Part shown: positions 25,688 through 33,185 of the stretch, one piece after another
Layout: every line of letters starts with the position of its first letter
Position numbering within the stretch: position 1 is the first letter of the stretch
Assembly: GCF_001547525.1 (NCBI RefSeq)
Contig: NZ_LNJP01000004.1
Coordinates: forward strand, 496,001-560,000
Direction of reading: 5' to 3'
Source of the DNA: Burkholderia anthina
Lineage (GTDB): Bacteria; Pseudomonadota; Gammaproteobacteria; Burkholderiales; Burkholderiaceae
Length of the DNA stretch: 64,000 nt
Notes under the pieces: generated by a model
Seen by the model: the letters and a program-made list of their open reading frames with translations, nothing else
Database searches by the model: none
Told to the model about the DNA's origin: nothing
Made by a program: the position numbers and the translations under genes

Positions 25688-25739
25688 GTCCGGCCTCGTG
25701 GCCGGACGAACCGGCTGAACGGCACATCGTGTGCCGTTC
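25688..25739. terminator. Tandem hairpins between infA and MFS gene
   Basis: GTCCGGCC/GGCCGGAC (25688-25707, loop TCGT) and GAACGGCACA/TGTGCCGTTC (25717-25739, loop TCG). They lie between converging genes and may terminate both directions. No T-run. Confidence 0.5.
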
Positions 25740-25829
25740 GTCGGTAGTCGGCGGCGCTGTCGCGCCGCGGCTTCTTCTGTTTCCCCCGCCTTTACCGCCG
25801 CCGCGTGTGCCGAGCGCACATGTCACGCG

Positions 25830-27200
25830 TCATGCCGACCGCTGTACGGCAACTGTCGCCACCGCCGCGCCCGTCAATTGAACCGCCGCGCCGGCGAACA
25901 TCGCCACCCGCAGGCCGGTCGCGCCGCCGTGCATGGCGGCGAACGCCGTGCCGAGCACCGCGATCCCGAGCGTCGCGCCAGTCATCCGCGCGACGTTGAC
26001 GAGCGCGCTGGCGGTGCCCGAGCGCGCCGCGTCGACGGCGCCGACCGCAACGGTCATCAACGGGCCCGTCGCGATTCCCATCCCCAGCCCCGTCAGCGCG
26101 AGGCCGATTTCTGCGCCGAACAGGCTCGACGCGTCCGCCGACGCGCCGATCGCGGTGAGTCCGCTTGCGATCACCGCGACACCGCCGGCCGTCGTCGCGC
26201 GCGTGCCGATGCGCTCGGAAAGCGGCCCCGACCACGGCGATACGACGACGAACACGAGCGCCATCGGCAACAGCGCAAGGCCCGCGCCGATCGAATCGAG
26301 GCGGCCGACGCTCTGCCACGTCAGCGGCAGCAGAAACAGCACACCGTACATTCCGAACGTCATGCCGGTGGTCGCGGCGATCGCGCCGCGAAACGCGCCG
26401 ATCCGGAAAATATCGAGCGGTACCAGGGCGGCTCCGCCGTGGCGGCGCTCGATCGCCACGAACGCGACGAACGACGCAATCGCGATGCAGCCGGCGATCG
26501 CGCATGCGGCCGGCGCTTCGCGGAACACGATCGCCGCATACGCGAGCGCGCCGAGCGCGAGGGCGCCCGCGACTTGCGCGGCGCCGTCGAAATGCCGGCC
26601 GTGCGGATCGGACGACTCGGGCACGGCCGGGATCGCGAGCAGCATCGCGGCGATGCTCAGCGGCACGACGACGAAAAAGATGCTGCGCCAGCCGAAGTGC
26701 CGGATCAACACGCCACCGAGCGTCGGGCCGATCGCCATCGCGACGCCATTGCATGCGGCCCAGATGCCGAGCGCGCGTCCGCGTTCGACCGGGTCGCGCC
26801 ACACGACGCGCACGATCGCAAGCGATGCCGGCAGCAACAACGCGGCGCCGACGCCGGCCAGCGCGCGTGCGGCGATCAGCACCGACACCGACGGCGCCAA
26901 CGCGCACAGCAGCGACGCGATCGTGAAGATCGTCGTGCCGGCCATGAAGATGCGGCGGCGCCCGTACAGGTCGGCGAGCAGGCCACCCGTCAGCAGCAGC
27001 ACCGCGTAAGTGAGGTTGTAGCTGTCGACGACCCACTGCAATGCGCCGACACCGGCATGGAAATAGGCGCCGATCGCGCGCGTCGCGAGATTGACGACGG
27101 CCGTATCGACCTGGGCGACGAGCACGGCGATGCATAGCGCGATCAGCGTCACGCCGCGGCGTTTGAGGGCGTGGTCGGCGAGTGCTGCGGTATCGGTCAT
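25830..27200 (-). CDS. MFS transporter, DHA2 (EmrB/QacA-like)
   Basis: 456 residues, about 14 helices. Motif A-like LLTGGLLADLYGRRRIFMAG, motif B-like ALAGVGAALLLPASLAIVR, motif C-like NGVAMAIGPTLGGVL and VAQVDTAVVNLATRAIG near the N-terminus mark a drug:proton antiporter. GAGGAA 9 nt before the ATG sets the start. It lies alone, with nearly 500 nt of gene-free DNA upstream. Substrate not predictable. Confidence 0.88.
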   Translation of the reverse strand: MTDTAALADHALKRRGVTLIALCIAVLVAQVDTAVVNLATRAIGAYFHAGVGALQWVVDSYNLTYAVLLLTGGLLADLYGRRRIFMAGTTIFTIASLLCALAPSVSVLIAARALAGVGAALLLPASLAIVRVVWRDPVERGRALGIWAACNGVAMAIGPTLGGVLIRHFGWRSIFFVVVPLSIAAMLLAIPAVPESSDPHGRHFDGAAQVAGALALGALAYAAIVFREAPAACAIAGCIAIASFVAFVAIERRHGGAALVPLDIFRIGAFRGAIAATTGMTFGMYGVLFLLPLTWQSVGRLDSIGAGLALLPMALVFVVVSPWSGPLSERIGTRATTAGGVAVIASGLTAIGASADASSLFGAEIGLALTGLGMGIATGPLMTVAVGAVDAARSGTASALVNVARMTGATLGIAVLGTAFAAMHGGATGLRVAMFAGAAVQLTGAAVATVAVQRSA

Positions 27201-27695
27201 GGCGGCGTTCCTCGGCAGGCGCTCGTGCAACTTTGAGCGCCGCCTGCTGCCAGCGTCATGTCAGCAGGCGAGGGCATCAGGCGGTGCAAGCGCCATGCCC
27301 GCACCTGCGCATGCGCTCAGGTCGCCACTCCGCGTTCGGGTCGCGAGTGCGTCAACGGCCTGCGTCGATCCTCATCCGGTCGCATACCGCGGCGAGCGCT
27401 TCATCGGCATGGTCGTCCGCGTACTTCGGCAAGATAATCGCCGAGCCCATCGGTTTTGATGAACAACGATGCGCGATTGCCGTCGGACGCGCAATCGTGC
27501 TTCAGCGAATGCGTCGATGTTCCCGAGCGTGACCGGCTCGATCGCGCGCGACGACTCCGTTGCGACGATTTCGCCGTACGCGGCCGATTGCATGCATGAC
27601 ACCGCGTACACCACCGGCGCCGATACCGATCGATTGCGTCACGCATCGCCATTGGCTTAAGATCGTCGCGAGATCATCCCACGCCTTCAGCGTCA
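27201..27695. other. Intergenic region with possible minus-strand coding remnant
   Basis: No intact gene. On the minus strand three frames contain short protein-like pieces in succession: AAYGEIVATESSRAIEPVTL, then SLFIKTDGLGDYLAE, then KYADDHADEALAAVCDRMRI ending at 27352. This could be a gene decayed by frameshifts. No family recognised. Confidence 0.3.
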
Positions 27696-27944
27696 ATGAA
27701 AAAGAGCATAAGCCTGCGGGTCGCCGTCATCGCTTCCGCCGTTGCCGTGTACAGCGTCTACATGCACATCCAGCAGTTGATCAGCGGCTGCATGTGGGTC
27801 AGGGGCCATCAGCGCTGCAGTTTCGAAAACAGCACGAATTTCGAGGGCTGGATGGATCTGGACCTGATGATCACCTGTTGCTGGGTCGCCGCGGCGGTGG
27901 TCGGGTGGATTTCCGTTGCGCAGGGCGCGAAGAAGCCCGGTTAG
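27696..27944 (+). CDS. Small two-helix membrane protein
   Basis: 82 residues, no family recognised. Two hydrophobic segments (about 8-30 and 57-76) flank a loop with two cysteines (GCMW and RCSF); a further CC lies in the second helix. The N-terminus MKKSISLR is typical of a real small membrane protein. The ribosome site is weak. Confidence 0.55.
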   Translation: MKKSISLRVAVIASAVAVYSVYMHIQQLISGCMWVRGHQRCSFENSTNFEGWMDLDLMITCCWVAAAVVGWISVAQGAKKPG

Positions 27945-28162
27945 CGACGTCATGCACGTGCTGCTCGATCGAGCAGGCACGACATCTCGCTCGACCGGAT
28001 CGAATCTGTCAATTCGTGACAACGCGCATGGGCTCGCGAGCGAAGCCGGCGCGCTCGACGCATTCGGGCCCGAAACGAACGCCTGATTCCGCGGCCGGCG
28101 GGCGACATCGTGGCGATCTTCGGCGACGGGCGTCGCATCGCGCACTGCGCGACGGGACGTGA

Positions 28163-28372
28163 TTGCACGAAGCGCTGCCCTGGCGATTCGGCGGCTTCGT
28201 CGTGATCGTGCCCGCACTCGCGGGTTTCGCGTGCCTCGCCCGCGTGCCGTTTCTCGCGACATCGCCGATGAAGACGCCCGACGACGAGTCGCGAATGTTC
28301 GTCGCGCGACGCATGTTTCCGTGCGGCGCGGGCGCGGTGTGGTGTGCGATCGCCGCGTCGCTGTTCGTGTGA
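28163..28372 (+). CDS. Possible small membrane protein
   Basis: 69 residues from a TTG start, with two hydrophobic stretches (about 10-30 and 52-69). No family recognised, no clear ribosome site. Kept because the hydrophobic pattern is regular and the space is otherwise empty. Confidence 0.3.
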   Translation: MHEALPWRFGGFVVIVPALAGFACLARVPFLATSPMKTPDDESRMFVARRMFPCGAGAVWCAIAASLFV

Positions 28373-28539
28373 GAACGGGGTGACGCGACGGCTCTCGGCA
28401 CAGCCCGGCGAGTGCCTCTTGAAACGTCTTACGTGAGGCCGGAACGCAGGGTTTTCACGCCGCCATGACCGCGTTGCTTTCCCCCATTGCGTGCACTAGA
28501 TTCGAAGCGTTCGTTTGTTTCAGAGCGCGAGGTGGAGCC

Positions 28540-29184
28540 ATGACGCCGTGGGAGATTCAGGGCACCGAAATGATCAGTTGCAATTGCTCATACGGTTGCC
28601 CTTGCCAGTTCAATGCGCTGCCGACCAACGGCAACTGCGAAGCGATGGGGGCAATTTCGATCGACAGCGGACATTACGGCGACGTGGTGCTCGACGGCGT
28701 CAGGATCGCGGTGGTGTTCCAGTGGCCGGGCGCCGTTCACGAAGGCCACGGCAAGTGCCAGCCGATCGTCGACGAGCGCACCAGTCCGGCGCAGCGCGAC
28801 GCCGTGTTGAGGATCATGACCGGTCAGGATACCGATCCGTTCGCGACGATGTTTTCCGTGTATGCGTCGACGCTCGAGCACGCGTTCGAGCCGATCTTCA
28901 CGAAGATCGATTTCGACGTCGATGTCGATGCGCGGCGCGGCCGGATCCACGTGGACGGTGTGTTCGATGCCGCGGGCGAACCCATCCGCAATCCGGTGAC
29001 CGGTGACGAGCACCGCGTGCGGATCGACCTGCCGCACGGCTTCGAATACGAGCTGGCCGAGATCGGTTCGGGCACGGGGCGCTCGCAGGGCAACATCGCA
29101 CTGAATCTCGACGGAACCTATGCGCAATTCGCGCGGCTGCATCTGAACAACCACGGGCTGGTCCGGCATCGCGCCGCGGCATGA
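28540..29184 (+). CDS. DUF1326 family protein
   Basis: 214 residues. The N-terminal CNCSYGCPCQFNALPTNGNC block with five cysteines is the DUF1326 hallmark and could bind a metal. HYGDVVLDGVRIAVVFQWPG and HEGHGKCQPIVDE follow. AGGTGGAG just upstream sets the ATG. Soluble, no signal peptide. Function unknown; DUF1326 genes are regularly fused or paired with DUF2182, and here the genes overlap by 4 nt. Confidence 0.87.
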   Translation: MTPWEIQGTEMISCNCSYGCPCQFNALPTNGNCEAMGAISIDSGHYGDVVLDGVRIAVVFQWPGAVHEGHGKCQPIVDERTSPAQRDAVLRIMTGQDTDPFATMFSVYASTLEHAFEPIFTKIDFDVDVDARRGRIHVDGVFDAAGEPIRNPVTGDEHRVRIDLPHGFEYELAEIGSGTGRSQGNIALNLDGTYAQFARLHLNNHGLVRHRAAA

Positions 29185-29972
29185 CGCCGGTCGATACCTG
29201 GCTCGCGCGCGAGCGAGCCGTCACGCTGCTCGGCATGGCCGCGCTCGTCGGCCTGTGCTGGTTCTATCTGTGGACGGGTGCGGGAACCGGCATGTCGGCG
29301 CGGGAGATGACGGCCGTCGCGCTGTTTCCGCATCGGCTGGCGGACGGCATGGGCAGCATGGATCCGTCGCTGCCGACCGTGATCGCGATGTGGTGGGTGA
29401 TGATGATCGCGATGATGACGCCCGGCGCCGCGCCGCTCGTGATGCTGTACCGGCGCGTGCTGCGGCAGCACGGCGACGGGGCGGCGGGATCGGCGTTCAC
29501 GTCCGTGGCGCTGCTGGCCGGCTATCTGACGACGTGGCTGGCGTTCTCGATCGGCGCGGCGCTGCTGCAGGCGGTGCTGCAGCCGGCTGGCCTGATCTCC
29601 GCGATGATGCTGTGGTCGAAGAGCGCGCGCCTTTCCGCCATCGTGCTGGCGCTGGCCGGGCTCTATCAATTCTCCCCGCTGAAACGCGCGTGTCTGCGGC
29701 AATGCCGCGCGCCGGCTGCGTTCCTGGTCGCGCACTGGCGCCCGGGCGCTGCCGGCAGTTTCCTGCTGGGCGCGCGGCATGGTGCGGTTTGCGTGGGCTG
29801 CTGCTGGCTGCTGATGGCGCTGCTGTTCGTCGGCGGCGTGATGAACGTCGTGTGGATCGTCGCGTTGTCGCTGTTCGTGTTCGTGGAAAAGGTCCTGCCC
29901 GGCGGCGATCGTATCGGCCGTGTGCTGGGTGTCGTGCTGATCGCGTGGGCCGGTGTGACGTTGATCGTGTGA
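29181..29972 (+). CDS. DUF2182 family integral membrane protein
   Basis: 263 residues, about seven helices. WWVMMIAMMTPGAAPLVMLY and later GARHGAVCVGCCWLLMALLF with GGVMNVVWIVALSLFVFVEK are the DUF2182 hallmarks; Met- and Cys-rich membrane segments suggest metal handling. ATGA overlap with the DUF1326 gene implies a two-protein complex or pathway. Function unknown. Confidence 0.87.
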   Translation: MTPVDTWLARERAVTLLGMAALVGLCWFYLWTGAGTGMSAREMTAVALFPHRLADGMGSMDPSLPTVIAMWWVMMIAMMTPGAAPLVMLYRRVLRQHGDGAAGSAFTSVALLAGYLTTWLAFSIGAALLQAVLQPAGLISAMMLWSKSARLSAIVLALAGLYQFSPLKRACLRQCRAPAAFLVAHWRPGAAGSFLLGARHGAVCVGCCWLLMALLFVGGVMNVVWIVALSLFVFVEKVLPGGDRIGRVLGVVLIAWAGVTLIV

Positions 29973-30145
29973 GGTGCGGCGCGTGCACGGAGCGACGCCG
30001 TCGGTTTTTCTCTGCACGTGCTACGTAACCGAGGGCCAGCGCGGCGCCGATTTCCGGCATGGTCGCCCGTGTCGTCGGTGCCACACCGGCGACCGTGGTC
30101 AACGGTCCCGGAGCCGCCGCGGGCGGCGGGGCGGCCCGCGCTCGT

Positions 30146-30607
30146 TCACTTCCTGACGATATCGGCCCTTGCCGCGGGCCGTGCCAGCCCGCGCGCCGGC
30201 AGCGGCGTCGACATCACGATCGACGTGCGCGTTTCGCCGTACAGGTTGATGCGTTCGATCAACTGTTCGAGATGGGCCATGCTGACGGCGACGAACCGCA
30301 TCACATACGAATCCGCGCCCGTCACGTGATGGCATTCGACGACTTCGGGAATCGTCTCCAGCAGCTTGAGGAACTTCGCTTTTGCCGGTTGCGGCACCGT
30401 AATGCCGATCAGCGCGCTCACCGGATAGCCGGCCGCGGACGGATTGATCCGGGCCGTGTAGCCTTCGACCACGCCGGCTGCTTCAAGACGCTTCACGCGC
30501 TCCGTCACCGCCGGCACCGACAGGTGAACCCGGCGCGCGAGCTCCGTATAGCTGATACGCCCGTTGTCCTGCAACAGCGCCAGTATCTTCCAGTCCAGAT
30601 CGTCCAT
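30146..30607 (-). CDS. Lrp/AsnC family regulator
   Basis: 153 residues. Winged helix (1-60) with LDWKILALLQDNGRISYTEL and SVPAVTERVKRLEAAGVVEG, then a RAM ligand domain (about 65-145). I took the ATG giving MDDLDWKIL, where family homology starts; a longer frame opens at 30658. It diverges from a LysE exporter 117 nt away, the standard layout for an amino-acid-sensing Lrp paralogue controlling export. Confidence 0.9.
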   Translation of the reverse strand: MDDLDWKILALLQDNGRISYTELARRVHLSVPAVTERVKRLEAAGVVEGYTARINPSAAGYPVSALIGITVPQPAKAKFLKLLETIPEVVECHHVTGADSYVMRFVAVSMAHLEQLIERINLYGETRTSIVMSTPLPARGLARPAARADIVRK

Positions 30608-30618
30608 CGCGGCGGGCG

Positions 30619-30652
30619 TTTTTAAGGTAGAGCCGCCATTTTTCCTTAAAAA
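30619..30652. promoter_or_regulatory. Inverted repeat between Lrp and LysE genes
   Basis: TTTTTAAGG (30619-30627) and CCTTAAAAA (30644-30652), perfect 9-bp arms with 25-bp centre spacing, in the divergent promoter region. Plausible Lrp-type operator. Confidence 0.5.
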
Positions 30653-30723
30653 TCCCATTCAGCGAGGGCGGGACTTTCCCTACGATGCCTGTTCGATCCA
30701 CCGAATGTCGCAAGGAGCAGGCG

Positions 30724-31356
30724 ATGCTGTTCATCAAATCCGTCGTGATGGGGCTGTCGATCGCGGTGCCGGTCGGCCCGATCGGCATGCTGTGCATTCA
30801 GCGCAGCCTGAGCCGCGGTTTCCAGGCGGGATTCGCGACGGGCATCGGCGCCGCGTGCGCCGACGCGATTTACGGCCTGCTCGGCGCGCTGGGCGTCGCG
30901 GGCATCGTCACCGCATTTCCGATGCTGACCGTCGGCCTGAAAATCGGCGGCGGCGCGTTTCTCGTGTGGCTCGCGTGGACCATCGCGCGCCAGGCGCCGG
31001 CCGCACCGGCCGGGCCACGCGACTTGCCGCGGACGACCGTCCTGCGCGATTTCCTGACGACGTTCGGCCTCACGTTGTCGAACCCGATGACGATCGTGTC
31101 GTTCGTCGGGATCTTCGCGGCGCTCGGCCCGCTGCCGGGTGCGCGGGAAGGCGCGATGTGGGCGACGGTGGCATGGATGGTCGCCGGCGTGTTCGTCGGC
31201 TCGGCCACGTGGTGGCTGTGCCTGAGCAGCGCGACCGCCGCGCTGCGCACGAAGCTGTCGTTCGCGTTCATGCACGGGCTGTCGCGCGCGTCGGCGGCCG
31301 TCGTCGCGGTATTCGGCGCGATCCAGCTCGCCGCGGGCGTGCGCGGGCTGATCTAG
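30724..31356 (+). CDS. LysE family amino-acid exporter
   Basis: 210 residues, six helices. MGLSIAVPVGPIGMLCIQRS and GFQAGFATGIGAACADAIYG at the N-terminus and GLTLSNPMTIVSFVGIFAAL in the middle are LysE signatures. AAGGAG 6-7 nt before the ATG fixes the start. Expected to be induced by the divergent Lrp-type regulator when its amino acid accumulates. Confidence 0.9.
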   Translation: MLFIKSVVMGLSIAVPVGPIGMLCIQRSLSRGFQAGFATGIGAACADAIYGLLGALGVAGIVTAFPMLTVGLKIGGGAFLVWLAWTIARQAPAAPAGPRDLPRTTVLRDFLTTFGLTLSNPMTIVSFVGIFAALGPLPGAREGAMWATVAWMVAGVFVGSATWWLCLSSATAALRTKLSFAFMHGLSRASAAVVAVFGAIQLAAGVRGLI

Positions 31357-31481
31357 GTGCACGGCGCGGCGCGGGGTGACCGGATCGCGTCACCCGCCAG
31401 ATTTGCCGCATTCGATCCGGGGAGCCAGCGATCCGGCCGATGCCGATGTCGTCCTTGTGTGCTCGCCCGTCGATCGCCGGC

Positions 31482-32483
31482 TCAATTCGATCCGTGCGGA
31501 TTCAAGTGCGCGTGCACGAAGCGCGCGATTTCCTGGCTCAGCTCGATGTCCTCCGGCGCGCCCATGAACCCGCCGTGCGGCATGCCCTCGAACACGTGCA
31601 GCTCCGTCGGCACCTGCGCGCGCCGCAACGCGCGATGCAGGCGCACGGCGTTCGACAGGAACAGATCGCGCGTGCCGCTCTGGATGAAGGTCGGCGGGAA
31701 GCCGGCGGCGAAATCGCCGAAGAGCGGCGACAGGTACGGATGCGCGAGATCGGCGCCGTTCGCGTAGAGCAGGTTGTTCGCCATCAGCGGCGCCGGCAGC
31801 ACGACATCGACGAGCCGGTTGGTCTCGAAGCTGTCGCCGGATTCGGTCAGGTCGGCTTCCGGCGACAGCAGCACGACGGCGGCAGGCAGCGGCAAGCCTT
31901 CGTCGCGGGCACGCAGCACCATCGCGGCGGCGAGATTGCCGCCGGCGGAGCGGCCGCCGATGACGACGTTTTCCGGTGCGTGACGCGCCAGCACGTAAGC
32001 ATAGCCGGCGATGCAGTCGTCGAGCGCGGCCGGATACGGGTGTTCCGGCGGCATCCGGTAGTCGACGCCGTAGCAGCGGACGCCGAGCCGGTCAGCCTGC
32101 ATCTGCGCGCCGGCGCGGCACGCGGCGCCGCCGCCGACGACCAGCGCGCCGCCATGCAGATCGATGTACGCGCAGGCGCCGGAGGCCGCGGCGTCGGGTG
32201 TCGCGACATGCACGTCCGCATCGCCGACGCGGATCGTCTCGACGCTCGAGCGCAAATAGCCGGCGAGCTGCTCGACCGCGGCCGCGTAATGCGCGTCGGC
32301 ACCGGCCTTCACGCGCATCCATGCGTCGATGTCGTCCGGCGCCGGCATCACGTGCAACGCATTCAGCGGCACCCCGTCGTCGCCGGTCAGGCGTTGCAGC
32401 GCGGCGCGTGCTTCGTCGCTGATCGAGGTCGGGAAGGGCACGACACGGCTCGGCAGCACGACGCCGTCGGGTTTGTCTTTCAT
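31482..32483 (-). CDS. Alpha/beta hydrolase (HSL-type esterase)
   Basis: 333 residues. Oxyanion-hole motif DLHGGALVVG, nucleophile elbow GGRSAGGNLAAAM (Ser), late Asp in QSGTRDLFL and His in GMPHGGFMG complete the catalytic triad of the hormone-sensitive lipase family. YRMPPEHPYPAALDD is also typical. Cytoplasmic, no signal. The TetR gene lies just upstream in the same direction (22 nt), so the pair is probably one operon. Confidence 0.88.
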   Translation of the reverse strand: MKDKPDGVVLPSRVVPFPTSISDEARAALQRLTGDDGVPLNALHVMPAPDDIDAWMRVKAGADAHYAAAVEQLAGYLRSSVETIRVGDADVHVATPDAAASGACAYIDLHGGALVVGGGAACRAGAQMQADRLGVRCYGVDYRMPPEHPYPAALDDCIAGYAYVLARHAPENVVIGGRSAGGNLAAAMVLRARDEGLPLPAAVVLLSPEADLTESGDSFETNRLVDVVLPAPLMANNLLYANGADLAHPYLSPLFGDFAAGFPPTFIQSGTRDLFLSNAVRLHRALRRAQVPTELHVFEGMPHGGFMGAPEDIELSQEIARFVHAHLNPHGSN

Positions 32484-32505
32484 TGCTTGGATTCCGTTCG
32501 GTACG

Positions 32506-33078
32506 TCATGCGGCCGAAGGCCAGTGGCGCAGCATCACGTCGAGCGCATCGAGGCTGCGTGCCCACGACACGTCCGAATCCGGCGCGCTGTGCGAGAAGC
32601 CGCCGGCGCTTTCGAGCGTCACGTAGCCCATGAAGAAACCGCCGAGCAGGCGGATCGCATGCGCCTGTTCGCTATCGGGCAAGCCGTAGCTGCGCAGCAC
32701 CGCCGCCGTCATCCTGACGAGTTGCCCGCCCGCGCTTGCCGTGGCGCGCCCGCCGCTCACCGGATGGCGCGCGGCCGCGAAGCGGCCCGGATGCGCACGT
32801 GCGTAGTCGCGATAGACGTTGGCGAGCGCGGCCAGCGCGTCCTTGCCGGTGCGGCCGGCCAGCGCGTCGGCGGCGCGCTCGGCCAGCTCCTGCAGTGCGA
32901 ACAGCGCGATCCGGCTCTTGAGATCGTCGAAGCTCGCGACATGGGAATACAGGCTCGCCAGCTTGACGTCGAAATGCCGCGCGAGCGCCGCGCCGGTGAG
33001 CTGCTCGAAGCCGGTTTCATCGGCGAGCTGCGCGCCGGCTTCGACGAGCTTGTCCACGGTAATGCCGGCGCGTGCCAT
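32506..33078 (-). CDS. TetR family regulator
   Basis: 190 residues. An N-terminal HTH (about 8-52) reads GFEQLTGAALARHFDVKLASLYSHV when joined, with the typical tyrosine turn. The C-terminal helical domain resembles the WHG-type effector domain. It precedes the esterase gene on the same strand and has operator-like repeats within 45 nt of its start, so autoregulation of the pair is likely. Confidence 0.88.
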   Translation of the reverse strand: MARAGITVDKLVEAGAQLADETGFEQLTGAALARHFDVKLASLYSHVASFDDLKSRIALFALQELAERAADALAGRTGKDALAALANVYRDYARAHPGRFAAARHPVSGGRATASAGGQLVRMTAAVLRSYGLPDSEQAHAIRLLGGFFMGYVTLESAGGFSHSAPDSDVSWARSLDALDVMLRHWPSAA

Positions 33079-33095
33079 GACGAATGCTATGCGGG

Positions 33096-33120
33096 TTAGT
33101 CAAAAAACTAATTCTATTAG
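33096..33120. promoter_or_regulatory. TetR operator candidate
   Basis: Overlapping AT-rich inverted repeats TTAGT-N6-ACTAA (33096-33111) and CTAAT-TCT-ATTAG (33108-33120), 18 nt before the TetR start, in otherwise GC-rich DNA. Confidence 0.5.
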
Positions 33121-33185
33121 CTTTTGCCGCGCTGTCAATTTTCCGCGCGTGCCGGTGTGGTGCGTCGCGCCGCTGCGTGGGGCCG

